From Gordionus sp. m RMFG-2023 (lineage: Eukaryota > Nematomorpha > Gordioida > Chordodea > Parachordodidae): a stretch of 64,000 bases of DNA. Positions 48,640 to 60,120 of this stretch are shown in pieces. A program made the position numbers and the translations under genes. How positions within the stretch are numbered: position 1 is the stretch's first letter; every line of letters starts with the position of its first letter. Location of the stretch: the NCBI RefSeq assembly GCF_954871325.1, contig NC_088775.1, positions 11,509,561 through 11,573,560 on the forward strand, in the 5' to 3' direction. The notes beneath the pieces were generated by a model. That model was given only the letters and a program-made list of their open reading frames with translations. It ran no database searches and was not told the origin of the DNA.

Positions 48640-51600
48640 TAATTTTTAAATATTGTGAATAGTTAATAGATTTTAAAAAGTAAATTTTATTATTAATTGT
48701 AATAAATATTTATCTTTATATTAAATATAAATATTATTAAAAAAAGAGAAAGAGACTTTTATAAAGTTACCCGCGTGTCATAGAGAAAACAATCCACTTT
48801 AATATCAATTATATAATATTTAAATAATTATTAATTGTTGATTACATTTTCGATTGTCAATCTTTCAACAAATCGAAAATCTAAACATTTTACAGTAAAC
48901 AATTAGACAAATTTTCTGCTATCATCTCTTGTCAAAATTTCACATTCTTTTTACCTCTGAATATTTTATAGTACGTTAAAAAAGGGACAAAAATTCTCAG
49001 AATTTGTGTGAGAATGAAAAGAAAAACTGATTTTTTAACAAAATAGTGGCGTTGGGTAAAAAAATAAATTAAAATTTTTAACCGACAAATTTTTAAAGGT
49101 AAATAATATATCAAAAATATTTGTTTAGATAAAAAAATCCCAAGAAAAAATAAATTATGCAGGTATAAAAAATTGAACACATTTATAAAAAGTTAGCATA
49201 AAACTCATACCAAAAAGGCAATATCTGTAATGTAATGTGTTTATGTCTTTCTTCATTCTTTCACCGCCCCAATCATTTTTGTAATAGTATATATATATTT
49301 TTATATTATTAAATTTTTTTTCTATCATAATTAAATTCATATTACAAAATGAAAAATCATTCTGTTTCAAGTGATAGAAGAAGAACAACTAAGGAATATT
49401 GACATAGACATGGGAATTTAGGGCTAAAATTACCCCCCCCCCCCACCAGGTCTCCTGTGGATATAATTAGATTAGATATATTTAGACGTAAATTTGCTCT
49501 CATTTCTTTAAAATAGATAAAAAAATTCCTCCTCGACTAATTATTAAAAAACATCTCAGAAATTAAAAAGTTGCGCGAAAAAAATCTAAAAAATTTTAAA
49601 TCTATGGCCAGAAACATCGAGTCTCATATTTTGAAATATGATGAAAAGTTAAAAAATTTTTGATAATAAACGCGTAGCCAAGCTTTGAAAGGATGCCTTT
49701 TTAAAATATTCTAAAATGAACTTCTAAAATTTTGAAAATTTATTAGGACTAGTTACTAAAAAATGTTAGACACAAAAAAAATACCGTTATAAAATGTTAT
49801 ATTTATATAACAGCCATAACTCTAAGTTTTAGACCAAAAACTCGCTTTCGCCAATCATAGAATGGGAGAATACGGAATAATTAAAATGGAACTCATACCA
49901 TAAATCACTATAAAATAAATGTGAGCTGAAAAGAAAGTGCTCAAAAATATGAATTTTTTTTACAATTTTAAAATGCATATAAAATCAGCAATAAATGACA
50001 ATTTCTTCCATAAGAGTAATGAAAACTTAAATAGGAAGTATAATACCTAAGAAAATAAATGGAATGGGTTTGCCCTTCTAGTCACACACACACACGACAC
50101 CAAATACTAATAAAATGATTGAAAAATTAGTCATTCACATAGGAGATAACAGATACTTATTGTGTAAAGAATTATCACCTGCGAAATTTCGCAAAAAGTT
50201 AAGGTTCGGCGACTATAGTCCTATTAAATTGGCAAAATCGATGTTTTAATCAATACTAAAAACAATGGAATAAAAAGATATTTTCTTTAAAAAATTATAA
50301 TTAGATATTGTTGATATTCTCGCTTATTAATATATGTAATATCATCTTTATATTATCTCCTTTTGGAAGCACTATTTCTGAAATGTATGCTTATTAGTGA
50401 TGGCTGCTTTAACCGATAGAACAGTCAGTATGCAGGAAGAGTTTAATTACAACAAAGTTTTGACCTACCTAACAATTAAAAGAAACTGAAGTCATTTATA
50501 TTAAAAAAATTTATAAATATTAAACGCGGGTCTGTTCTAGTTCAACTTATTGCTAAACAGGCTGGCTATTTAATATGTCACATCGATAAAGCATTTTATT
50601 AAAAAATAACAAGTGTATATAATTGATTGTAATTTTTAATTTGAGATGTCACAATTATTATGAAGGAAATTATTTAATAAGTAATTTGAATTTAACGAAT
50701 TAATTCGGTTGTTGTATTTATAGAATATTGAAACTAATTATAGTTTCTCTGCGCATTTTATCAAATTCAAAAGTAAATAGTAATAGTTATTTTTACAAAA
50801 TAAATCAAATTTAAAAAAATTATACAGTTCCCGTATTTTGTTTCAAATTAATTTTTAAAAAAAAACATTAAAAAATTGCCTAACAAGATTTTAACGCTAG
50901 ACCTTGGATTGCTAAGCAGACATCAATTCTGTGACTATTAGAATAAAGTGGTTTTAATTTTTTTATATTATCAATCAAAGGAGATTGATTGTTATATATC
51001 AGAATGTGGTATTCTAGACACCTTTATATTAAATAAACACATGTATATATTTGAACATATAAATTAAATTTATTATAAAAATGTATATTATATACTTACA
51101 TATTTCATATTACTAAACCAATGTTATATGTTATTGTACTAAACATAGTAATATTTTAATTCTATAATTATGTTATTTACTATTCAATCTTTTCCCTATT
51201 TAGATCTACATCACAAATTATGAACAATTAAGACAAGTCCAAATAAAATTTAACTTTTCGATGGTTTTTATGTAGATTTTTTTTTTAAAAAAAAAGACGA
51301 GCTTTTCATATTTAAAACAAACACGGGGTCTCCTAGTTCAAAAGCTTTTTAGCCTAAATAAAAAGTAATTAAGTATCAAAATTAAGTCGAATCAGAACAC
51401 ACTTGTAGTGTTTATTAGTGTATTATAATCCGTTTGATGTCAAAATATGCTCGATGGAAAATATAGAAGAACTGAATATTTGGTGCGCTGATATTCAGTG
51501 CCTGGCTAGTGCTTATTAATTCTTCAAAAAAAATGAAACTGAATTATAACTAATATAAAAACTATGATGTAAGCTTTAAGCGTAGAGTGAGCCAAGTTTT

Positions 51601-53630
51601 TAAAAACACTAATTCTGAAATATATACTAAAAAACTAAGTATTACTTATTAATTTTTTTAACCAATTTCGACAACCAGAGAAGGTGACCGAAATATAAAC
51701 CATATAAAAAAACTAGCGTGAAGTCATCCAAACTTCTGAAAGCTTTAACTTTGGAACTTATACAAATAATTAGGGCATAAAATGCATTTTAATGCTTCAA
51801 GATAGTTTATAAAAAGACGAATGGTGTCAAAATAAGAAATTGCCAAGTTGGCATTGTTCTAGAATCAAAATTATAGAAGCACTAAAAGTCTGGAAAAGGA
51901 GAGGGTGTTTATTTAAAAAATGATAGCATATTTTCATCAAATTAATATAAAAGTTATAAAAACAAAATTTTACCTAATGCCCAACCCCACTGTCTACTAT
52001 GTTACTGACATTATAATAATATTTTTTAAATTTTTACTATATTTTATAAAGATTTGAAAAATGAATCCCCAATAATATTTTTTTAAAAATCAACTACAAT
52101 CGTAAATTTTTATCTAGAAACGCTTATTTTTTTTATGATATTTAATTTTATTAAATTTTAAAAAAATATATTAAAAAATAGCATAATATATAAAAACAAA
52201 ACAAAATAATATTAAAATAACATGTAAAAAAAATAATCATAAATAAAATATTTAATATAAAAAACATATGGGGGGGGATCCATCGGAATCTGAGAAAACT
52301 AAGATAGTTGCCTCCAACCCCTATTGTAATAGTAATAAAAAACAATTTTGTTTTTGTTTTTCCAGAAAAAATAGTTTTTTTTATCCCTACTAATATCCAA
52401 CCTGTTGGAGAGAAGTAGCTATTGAGCTTTCAAAAAGATTTTATAGTTACAAGTCCCAACTTGCAAGGAAGCATAACGTTGGACAACAGTTGGTAATAAA
52501 ATATTGACTTAGATTAATATTCATTATTATAAATTGCTTAATTTAACCATGAAACGATGTATGTGCTAAAACTAGGTGGCTCCGGCTGCTTCATCTGTCA
52601 GATAGTGTTTAGGTGAAAATAAAAAAATTACTACTTTATGGATGCCGACTAGGTATATTAGTATCTGCTTAATTTTACTAATTCCTGGGATGGACTGAGC
52701 TTAGATATTAATTAATTATATTTTTTAGTTCATTTACCCTCGTTAATCAATTTATTAACAGAGAAATATTTTAAATTTGACTTCACAATGCCCATATTAG
52801 TTAAATAGTTCGAGCCGATTTTAAAATACAGCAAAATCAATATTTTAGCCAGAAAAAAAATATTGCTTAAACCATGAAATTTCGCTAATAGATGTCCAAA
52901 CCTTTATGCCTTATATGAGCATAATCTTAGGACTTACTTAATATTTTTCTGGATAAAATCTAGAGTCAGCCGTTTTTAAAAATCGGCTCAAGAGTCCTTT
53001 AACAACACTAGTCCATATGTATCATAATGTTATTTTAGGTTTGATATTTTATGGCGGTTTTTCTTCTCAATTTTTAAGATTATTTTTGGAGGCATTGTTG
53101 TAGTTAATTTTCTGAGAAGTTTTCGTTTTCCGGGAATCAAAAAATATATTATATAATTTTAAAAGAAAAATTATACTCTAAAAATTTCGAAAAATATTGA
53201 TTCTTAGCAAATTTTTATTAGTAAATATAGTTTCTCTGAGAATTTATTTTTGGTGATATTAGTCCTATGTTAAACCTTAATATTTCAGCAATATGGGTAT
53301 ACTATTAGGAATAATTATTTTCGTTAGCTAACGAATTATATAGATGTAAGATCCATAATTTTACTAATTTTACTAATCTATAGGGGATTTATTGAGGATT
53401 GGAAAAATTGATATATCATTGTTTTCTGATTCCCAATTTTTAGATTTATTACAAAAATAATTAATTTTACTATAAATTCTTTTGTCAATTTGAGATATTA
53501 ATAAGAATATATGTACATATATAAAATTCTCATTATTTATTATTTCTGGAATCAATAAATTCAAAATATTTAAGTTTATAAATAAATACAGAAGACTATC
53601 CCGGTATATATATTAGATAATTTTCTTTAA
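48640..53630. other. Gene-poor spacer
   Basis: AT-rich DNA with no recognised gene. One short frame at 50115-50249 (plus, 44 codons, MIEKLVIHIGDNRYLLC then SPAKFRKKLRFGDYSP) looks coding in composition but is isolated. A MITE copy lies at 52795-53010. A poly-C run is at 49432-49444. Confidence 0.4.
52795..53010. mobile_element. Palindromic MITE copy E
   Basis: The left arm is gttcgagccgattttaaaat and the right arm is aaatcggctcaagagtcctt, ending taacaacacta. The middle is ctaatagatgtccaaacctt. Arms and centre match the family, with the core in reversed orientation to copies G-I. Confidence 0.8.
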
Positions 53631-53639
53631 ATAATATAT

Positions 53640-56600
53640 TTAAGACAATTTAATGTTGTCTATAATAATTTTCCCTAGGGTTCTCTTATTAGCCTGGTAA
53701 GAGGCCAAGGAATCCATGCACATTTTATATTGAGCGGACTCGAGGATTTCAGGGCAAGATCTTTTATGATACACGTGGATTAACCCGGGTTCAGCTGATC
53801 GATAAATAGTGAGATTGGATTTGGTTATAATTTTAGAATACAAATCTACGTCCTCTTTACCCCAACCTACGATGTCCATACTGAACCCGTCAGTCTTGTC
53901 AAAATCGGATTTGTATAAGGAAACCATGCCATACCCGTATATGTTCCAAAATCCCTCGTTAAAATAATCCGTGTCTGACGAGATGAATGACTTAGAAATG
54001 TTATTTTTGTATTGACTATATACGACGGGGTAATAAACACTGACATTTTGAACGGTAAACGCTAGGACTCTTTTCAGGAAACCTATGCTAAATATCATAT
54101 CAACGTCGAGAAAAAGCAATAAATTATCGCGATCAAACTGGGATGCTCCATATTCAAGGGCAAGTGCTCTGGAAAATTGTCCCCTAATTAAATTCAATGT
54201 TATTACGTCCCTTTGTTGATTCTTTCTGATATTCAGGGAATTTATACTATTGATTCGATTAATCAAACGTGAGTGATGACTGTAATTGTTCAATTTCAAA
54301 AAAATCTTGGGACTCAAAAACTCTATTATGGTTAAAGTAGTATCAAATTCTTGAATATCGCTGTCATATTTTGAGGATAAACATACCTTTTCGTACAAAT
54401 CCAAGAAGCGATTCAACGTTTTATAGCGTATACTAAAAGGAAGTATGAAATTTATGGTTTTCCTAGAAGGTTCGATTGAGTGGCCAAGTTTTTCTTCGAA
54501 CACGAATTCTTGGAGTGGATAATTTATTTTTAATTCGTGGAAATTTATCTGCGATTTATAAGAAGGCGATACGTGATTCACAGCGATAAAGCTTTTCACA
54601 TTCAGGTAAGGTTTTTTAATGGCAAAAGGTTGCCATTCCGCGTATACGCGCGTTTCTGGTAAATTTACTTTTATTTTGGGGTCATTATTCGCCCTCACAA
54701 ATTCGATCGATTTGTTGATAGCTGAATTAAAAAAATTTCGCCAATAATAGGGCAAATTAATGTGCGGGTTTTTAATATCAGGCGAATGCAAAACCTGGCC
54801 TACCTTCGAAATAAGTGAGTACACCGGTATTTCATCTTTAGAACCGTAATGAAAGCTGACACTCTGCCCATATATTTTGCTTTTTTGCCACAAAGCGGTC
54901 CTTAAATTTTGTAGGCGCTTAAGTAGATAGTCTTTGTGGGATTGATACATTTTTAACGAGGTTTTTAACGGATGAATGAATATTGCTTTAGGCGAAGGCG
55001 GAGTGTTTTTTTCGGGGAAATAATCGTTATAAAACACGTTCTTTGCCTTTAAAAATTTTTTTTTAAAAAAGTATTAATTTTTAAAAAAAACTTCGTCAAA
55101 AAATACTACACTTATACATTATGCTCATAGATGGCCGATAGGTTTGGACATCTTTTAACAAAATCTCGAGGCTTGCGTAGTATTATTTTAACTGAAATTT
55201 TAATTTAAAATAGACCAAATCAAGTCTTTTAACATCACTACAAAAAGCAAATTTATTTAAAAGCATAAAAAATTTAAAAAATATACATAATTATATCGAA
55301 TGTAGTTTGCTAAACGCCTCGATATGAGCCGATTTTTAAAAAGGACTATCTCAATATTAGATTTAGAAAAATATTATGCTAACCTGAAGATATAACTTAT
55401 TAATGGCACAAAGGTTCTGACATCTATTAGCCAAATCTCGAGGCTTAGACAATATTTTTCTGGTTAAAATATTGAGTTATCTTTTTTTAAAAAATCGAGC
55501 CGTTCAAGAACACTAGGACGATTGAGATTCAGTATAAACGTTGTTAAAAGGCTCGATTTTTTTAAAATATCTAATCTAATATTTATAACCAATAAAATAT
55601 TACAGAAACCTGAAGATTTTGCTCATAGATGACGGAACAGAAAGTTTGGAAATCTATTAAAGAAATCTCGAGTTGCGTATTATTATTTTTAGTTAAAATC
55701 TTAATTTAAAAATGTGCTTAATCGATTTCAGTTAATTTATAGTTTATACTAATATTAAATTGATTTATCAAAACAAAAAAAATTATACGAAAGGTCAAGC
55801 TAAAATGGTTTTAAAATTTATAAGGTAGATATTAGTAATCTGAAAGGGCCTAATTTTTCACGCCTGGCCCGGCCCGAAATTTTTTTTATAAAGTTTTGCC
55901 CGGCCCGAACCCAAATTTTTTTGAAAAAATTTACAAGCCCGACCCAGCCCGAACCCAATTTTTTTTTTAAATAGACCCGGCCAGAAGCACGTTTGGGCTG
56001 GGCCTTCTTTTGCAGATCTCTAGTAGATATTATGTTGATTCCGATAAAATCAAGATCTTTCATATTTAATAATGGTCCTCAGTTAATGAATAAAATATTG
56101 AATTCCTAAATCTTCATGGATTTCGAAATCTATTTACGGTTTACGACATATTAAAATTTATATAACAATTATATGATAAAATATAATAATATAAATGTTG
56201 TCGCATTTGGATATGCAATCCATGGGGATTAAGTGTTGTTAAACGGCTCGATTTGAGCTGATTTTTAAAATAGCTAGCTCAATATAACGCAAGCCTGAAA
56301 ATCTAGCTCATAGGTGACACAAAGATTTTAGGACATCTATAAGCTAAATCTTCAGGCTTAGGCAATATTTTTCTGGCTATTTTTAAAAATCGGCGCAAAT
56401 CAAGCCATACAACTCTATTTGGGAATTAGGAATCACTCGATTTTAAATTATTTATTGAGAGCGATTTTAAAATTAAAAAAAAAATTGATTCGACCAAAAA
56501 TGTATTTCAGCATATATAGCGGTATCCACACTGTTAGTACCAAATCAAAAGATTTTACCGTGAACTTAGGATCACTCCAATTTTTACAGTTATTTTGTAT

Positions 56601-57881
56601 ACATTCATAAAAAGATACAAAAATATTTATGGCGAAAACTTTCCGATATTTATAAGGTAAGTATACTACACACATACTAGAATACATTCCTGGTAAAATT
56701 GGATTTTAAATATCTCTGAAATCGCCCTTAGTATATGATTTGAAATTGAGACTTTCTGAATCTCCTTTCAATATGACACATATCATTACCGCTAACATAT
56801 ATATATATATATGTGTAATTACCTCATATGCCAAAACGCAATCTAAATCTCCAACTTGCATATGAATGCACCTAGAGATTTCGACATCGTCGTGAATAGA
56901 CACAGTATTTTTCAAGCATTCATCGATATAAGGACCCATCTTTTCGAGAACACCCCTACTAAATATTATCCCTGTTCCTCCCATGCAAAAATTTTGTGCT
57001 TCAGAACGAGTTTTTTTAGTGTTAATGTCTCTTTTAAATAAATTTATGGTATCCGCATCTTGCTTTCTCCCTATCCCCATTTGACCGATGTAATACAGAT
57101 TCCGCGGATTCAAAGAGTACAAAAAACGTTTTAATTCTTTCAATTTCACGTGAACGTCGTCATCTACTCTTATGAACCAATCAATCTTAGTATGTACTTT
57201 AGGTTTTAATATGTAATGGCGGTACATGTATTTCAGCATGGAAAAAGCCTTTATCATTGGAGGATATTCTCTCGCATTTGTGGCATCTTTGAGCCTAACG
57301 AAACAATTACTCTTTGCACGTATGACACATTTTTCGGACTCGACACCATTTGTATAGCTATTATTATCATTGCTGAGTTTATTATCAAGACAATATTCGT
57401 GACTGGGATCTAGTTGGGCCTCTCCAAAAAATCTTATCATGATACCCGAATCGGTCCCATCAGTGCTATTGGCTAATTCTTTATTACAAATGCTGCCCCA
57501 CGTACGCAAAATGCTTAAACCCCTATCTTTGAGGTTTTGCTGGGATGTCATAATGCCTATCAATATGTTGATCGAATCCAGTTTTGTAACATGGTAAGAA
57601 TTAGGAGGATCTTCAATATATTGGTATGACCTTTTCATTAAATATTTCGCAATGCCCATTTTATTCGATTCCGCTCGAGATGGTAATGGACAGATTTTGA
57701 AATCATGCTTTAAAAAATGCCATGTTAGAATGCCCAAATTTAGTCCGGAGAAAAAGAATATAGAAAAGAAAGTAAAATTTATCCAGACGTTAAAAGTAGT
57801 TCTAAATTTCATGGAATCTTTAACATTGATTTGAAGTAGATATTTCAAAGTTCTGTTACGAATAGTTCTTAATAAATTCAT
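53640..57881 (-). CDS. CHSY1: Chondroitin sulfate synthase (CHSY1-like), complete, two exons
   Basis: This Golgi type II membrane enzyme builds the chondroitin backbone by adding GlcA and GalNAc in turn. Exon 1 is 57881-56823 (353 codons, phase 0, donor gtaatt after CVLAYE). Exon 2 is 55046-53640 (acceptor aaag, AKNVFYNDYF onward). The total is 821 residues (human CHSY1 802). A hydrophobic signal anchor is at ~33-57. The first domain (GT31, GlcA-transferase) has ILIGIMTSQQNL, WFIRVDDDVHVK with the DDD metal motif at 240-242, and FCMGGTGIIFSRGVLEKMGP. The second (GT7, GalNAc-transferase) has RGQFSRALALEYGASQF, LLLFLDVDMIF with DVD at 667-669, GWGKEDVDLYSKI (~747) and YKMCMDSLAS. All metal and catalytic motifs are intact. 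CHSY1 and CHSY3 cannot be told apart here. The 1.8-kb intron carries four MITE copies and one hAT MITE. Confidence 0.96.
55090..55242. mobile_element. Palindromic MITE copy F, partial
   Basis: The right part of the family: gctcatagatggccgatagg, aaatctcgaggcttgcgtag and the end aatcaagtcttttaacatca. It lies in the CHSY intron. Confidence 0.75.
55308..55525. mobile_element. Palindromic MITE copy G
   Basis: The left arm is aacgcctcgatatgagccga; the centre is ttaatggcacaaaggttctg and ccaaatctcgaggcttagac; the right arm is aaaaatcgagccgttcaaga followed by acacta. It is nearly full length, in the CHSY intron. Confidence 0.85.
55547..55738. mobile_element. Palindromic MITE copy H
   Basis: The left end is cgttgttaaaaggctcgatt, then gaagattttgctcatagatg and agaaatctcgagttgcgtat, with a worn right arm ending tgcttaatcgatttcagtt. 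It lies in the CHSY intron. Confidence 0.8.
55833..56022. mobile_element. Short non-autonomous hAT element with exact 8-bp TSD
   Basis: The flanks gtagatat (55825-55832) and gtagatat (56023-56030) are identical. The ends tagtaatctgaaa and tttgcagatctcta are inverted to each other with a few changes. The 190-bp interior is packed with ggcccggcccgaa words, a sharp GC island in AT-rich DNA. It is related to the TAGAGGTCTGC element at 18495. It lies in the CHSY intron. Confidence 0.88.
56230..56415. mobile_element. Palindromic MITE copy I, nearly complete
   Basis: The left end is tgttgttaaacggctcgatt and the right end is gcgcaaatcaagccatacaa, inverted to it. The two inner arms are gcaagcctgaaaatctagct and agctaaatcttcaggcttag, again inverted, around ggtgacacaaagatttt. 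This is the clearest copy of the family, in the CHSY intron. Confidence 0.88.
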
Positions 57882-57899
57882 TTTTAAAAATATTGCAAC

Positions 57900-59957
57900 A
57901 TAAAAGCAATCTGGGATTTTAAAAAAAATATCTCCTTATCACATATAATTTTTTCGAATTCATTGGTTGTATAAATTTCATTTTTTATTTAAATAGGTAA
58001 TTCCCTTAATTTTAATATAAAAATGTACTTTGGTATAAGGAAAAAAAATAATTATCTTTTAAATTAAGTTTAAAAAAAAATAATATATAGAATTAATGTG
58101 TATAATTAAAACTATAAGATAATAAAGAGATAAAAAATTCTTAACCTTAAGGCTTAAATCTTAATCACTTTGTGCATTAAACTATGTTTATTTTAAAATC
58201 GAATTATTTTCATGTTAGATGTTAAAGTTAATTCTTATTATTTTTTTCATGATATTTTAAACTTTAAAGTAATTAGAAGAAAGAGTAAATAGGATAATTG
58301 CGAATTTTTTATATTTATTTATTAGAGTATAATATTTGATATAAAATATAAAAGCTAAGATTTAATATTCTTCAATTCCTTCTTCCAATGTGCTTTAATT
58401 TTTGTTTTGATATATAATAATAATTAGAAAATTACAATGGTTAAAATCACACCTCCGTAGGTATCTTTAAAGTTATAAATATATTTGTATTACACCCAAA
58501 TGCTAATTAAAAGTATTCTACTATATATTTAGAAGTAGTTTTTCTTAATAATTGAAAGGTTCTAAAACAATGTAGGATTTTAATATTAGGACGATATCTA
58601 TTGATATTTTTCTGGAAGATTTCAGAGGGTTCCAGAAAAAACTTTATAAAGGGCAAGGTACGCTTACACATTGTTCCTGTCATCAACAGACACGAAGGCT
58701 GCATCCTAGCTTGTCAAATTTTTTTTTTATAAAAGTGATTTATGGATATAGGAATAAGTACACTTTTACCCTGCTATGTATAATTGGTCTCGTTCGTGCT
58801 AACTATGATATTTTAAAGAATTTCTCCTATCATTTAAAAAAAATGAAAAATGGCGTCTACGCTGTTATTCTGAATAGAATTGAGAATTAAGAAATTAAGT
58901 TCTACTAAGACGCGGCCGATGATTTTTTATTAATAATGTTATAGTATTTATAATATAAAATTTATTTTACATCTAACATAAGTATATTTTATAAAAGTTT
59001 GTCTTTTATATATATTTTTTTTTACAGTCACATTAGAGGTTGGGGAGTTTTAACCCAAAAGTTAGCGGTTTTTTAAAAATCATTAGCCGCTAATTTATCT
59101 AAAAAAATTTTAATCCGTTCGCCCAATTGTTTATAAATTATTCTATTGGTTGGTTTGGATTTTTATTTCTTTTATTTTAATGTAATTTCTATTTAAACTA
59201 ATAAATTATTCAATATTATGATATTTAAAGAAAATGTTTTTTTTTAAAATGAAGTCTGTTCTGCCCATTTCCACATAAAAATATTATTCACCCGCTAATT
59301 GTTTTGAAAATATTTTTAGCCCATTTAATTTTTACAATCTTTTAGCCGCTTCGCCAATCTCGACCCAATCAGGCGGGCTAAAACCTACCCTTTGCAGACC
59401 TCTAATTCCTAACTAAAAACAAATTACAAATTTGACCCCTTCAATTGACTCAAATATTAGATAATAAGTATTAAAAACTTTTAGAAAAAAAATATTAAAA
59501 TGAATATAAAACGATCGGTTTATGTGTGGTCAATTTTATACAATAATATTGTTTTTTCTTTAATATTAAACCCATTATCATTATTATATCAATTGTGAAC
59601 GGTTTGTGTGAATTAATAAAAAATTTTAAATAATCAAATTTTAGTTAGGTATCATATATTTTAATTATTAGGGTGATATATATCGCGGTATGATGGAATC
59701 TTTTAAAAAATATTATCATGTAAAAAAATGATTGATTTATCAAAATCTGGCCCATTTGATTTATCACAAGAAAGTATGCTTCAATTTATTTACGATACTT
59801 ATACCACCTCCCGATCGCATAGCCAATCCTATGATCAACTCAAAGAATCAAGTTTTTCACATTTTTTTTTATTATTATAAAAAACAATATATTTTTATAT
59901 ATTATATTTTTTTTGAGGGATCCATCAATAAATCTTCAAAGATTTTTGGGTTGTTTT
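57900..59957. other. Spacer between CHSY and the second homeobox gene
   Basis: No exon was recognised. The 65-bp element shared with 27812-27880 is at 58853-58920, with short inverted ends (gcgtct...agacgc). A hAT-like element with ttagaggt...gacctctaa ends is at 59032-59404, without a matching target duplication. Confidence 0.45.
59032..59404. mobile_element. hAT-like MITE, TIR TTAGAGGT
   Basis: It starts ttagaggttggggagttttaaccc and ends aaacctaccctttgcagacctctaa, inverted and of the same family as 18495-18857. The flanking 8-mers do not match, so the insertion is old or one edge has been altered. Confidence 0.55.
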
Positions 59958-60096
59958 TTATAACGGCTTGATTAATACTTTAGCCAAAATAATATTATGT
60001 AAGTTATGAAATTTTGCTCATAGATGGTAAGAAAAATTTGGACCGCTATTTACCAATATGTCTAAAATCTTAATCAAGGGTCGTCTAACAACACTA
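59958..60096. mobile_element. Palindromic MITE copy J
   Basis: The left arm is aacggcttgattaatacttt and agccaaaataatattatgta; the centre is tttgctcatagatggtaaga; the right end is aatcaagggtcgtctaacaa followed by cacta. It ends 24 bases before the likely start codon of the homeobox gene at 60121, so it forms the proximal upstream sequence of that gene. Confidence 0.75.
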
Positions 60097-60120
60097 TCTA
60101 TTTGTATTTTAAAACAAATT

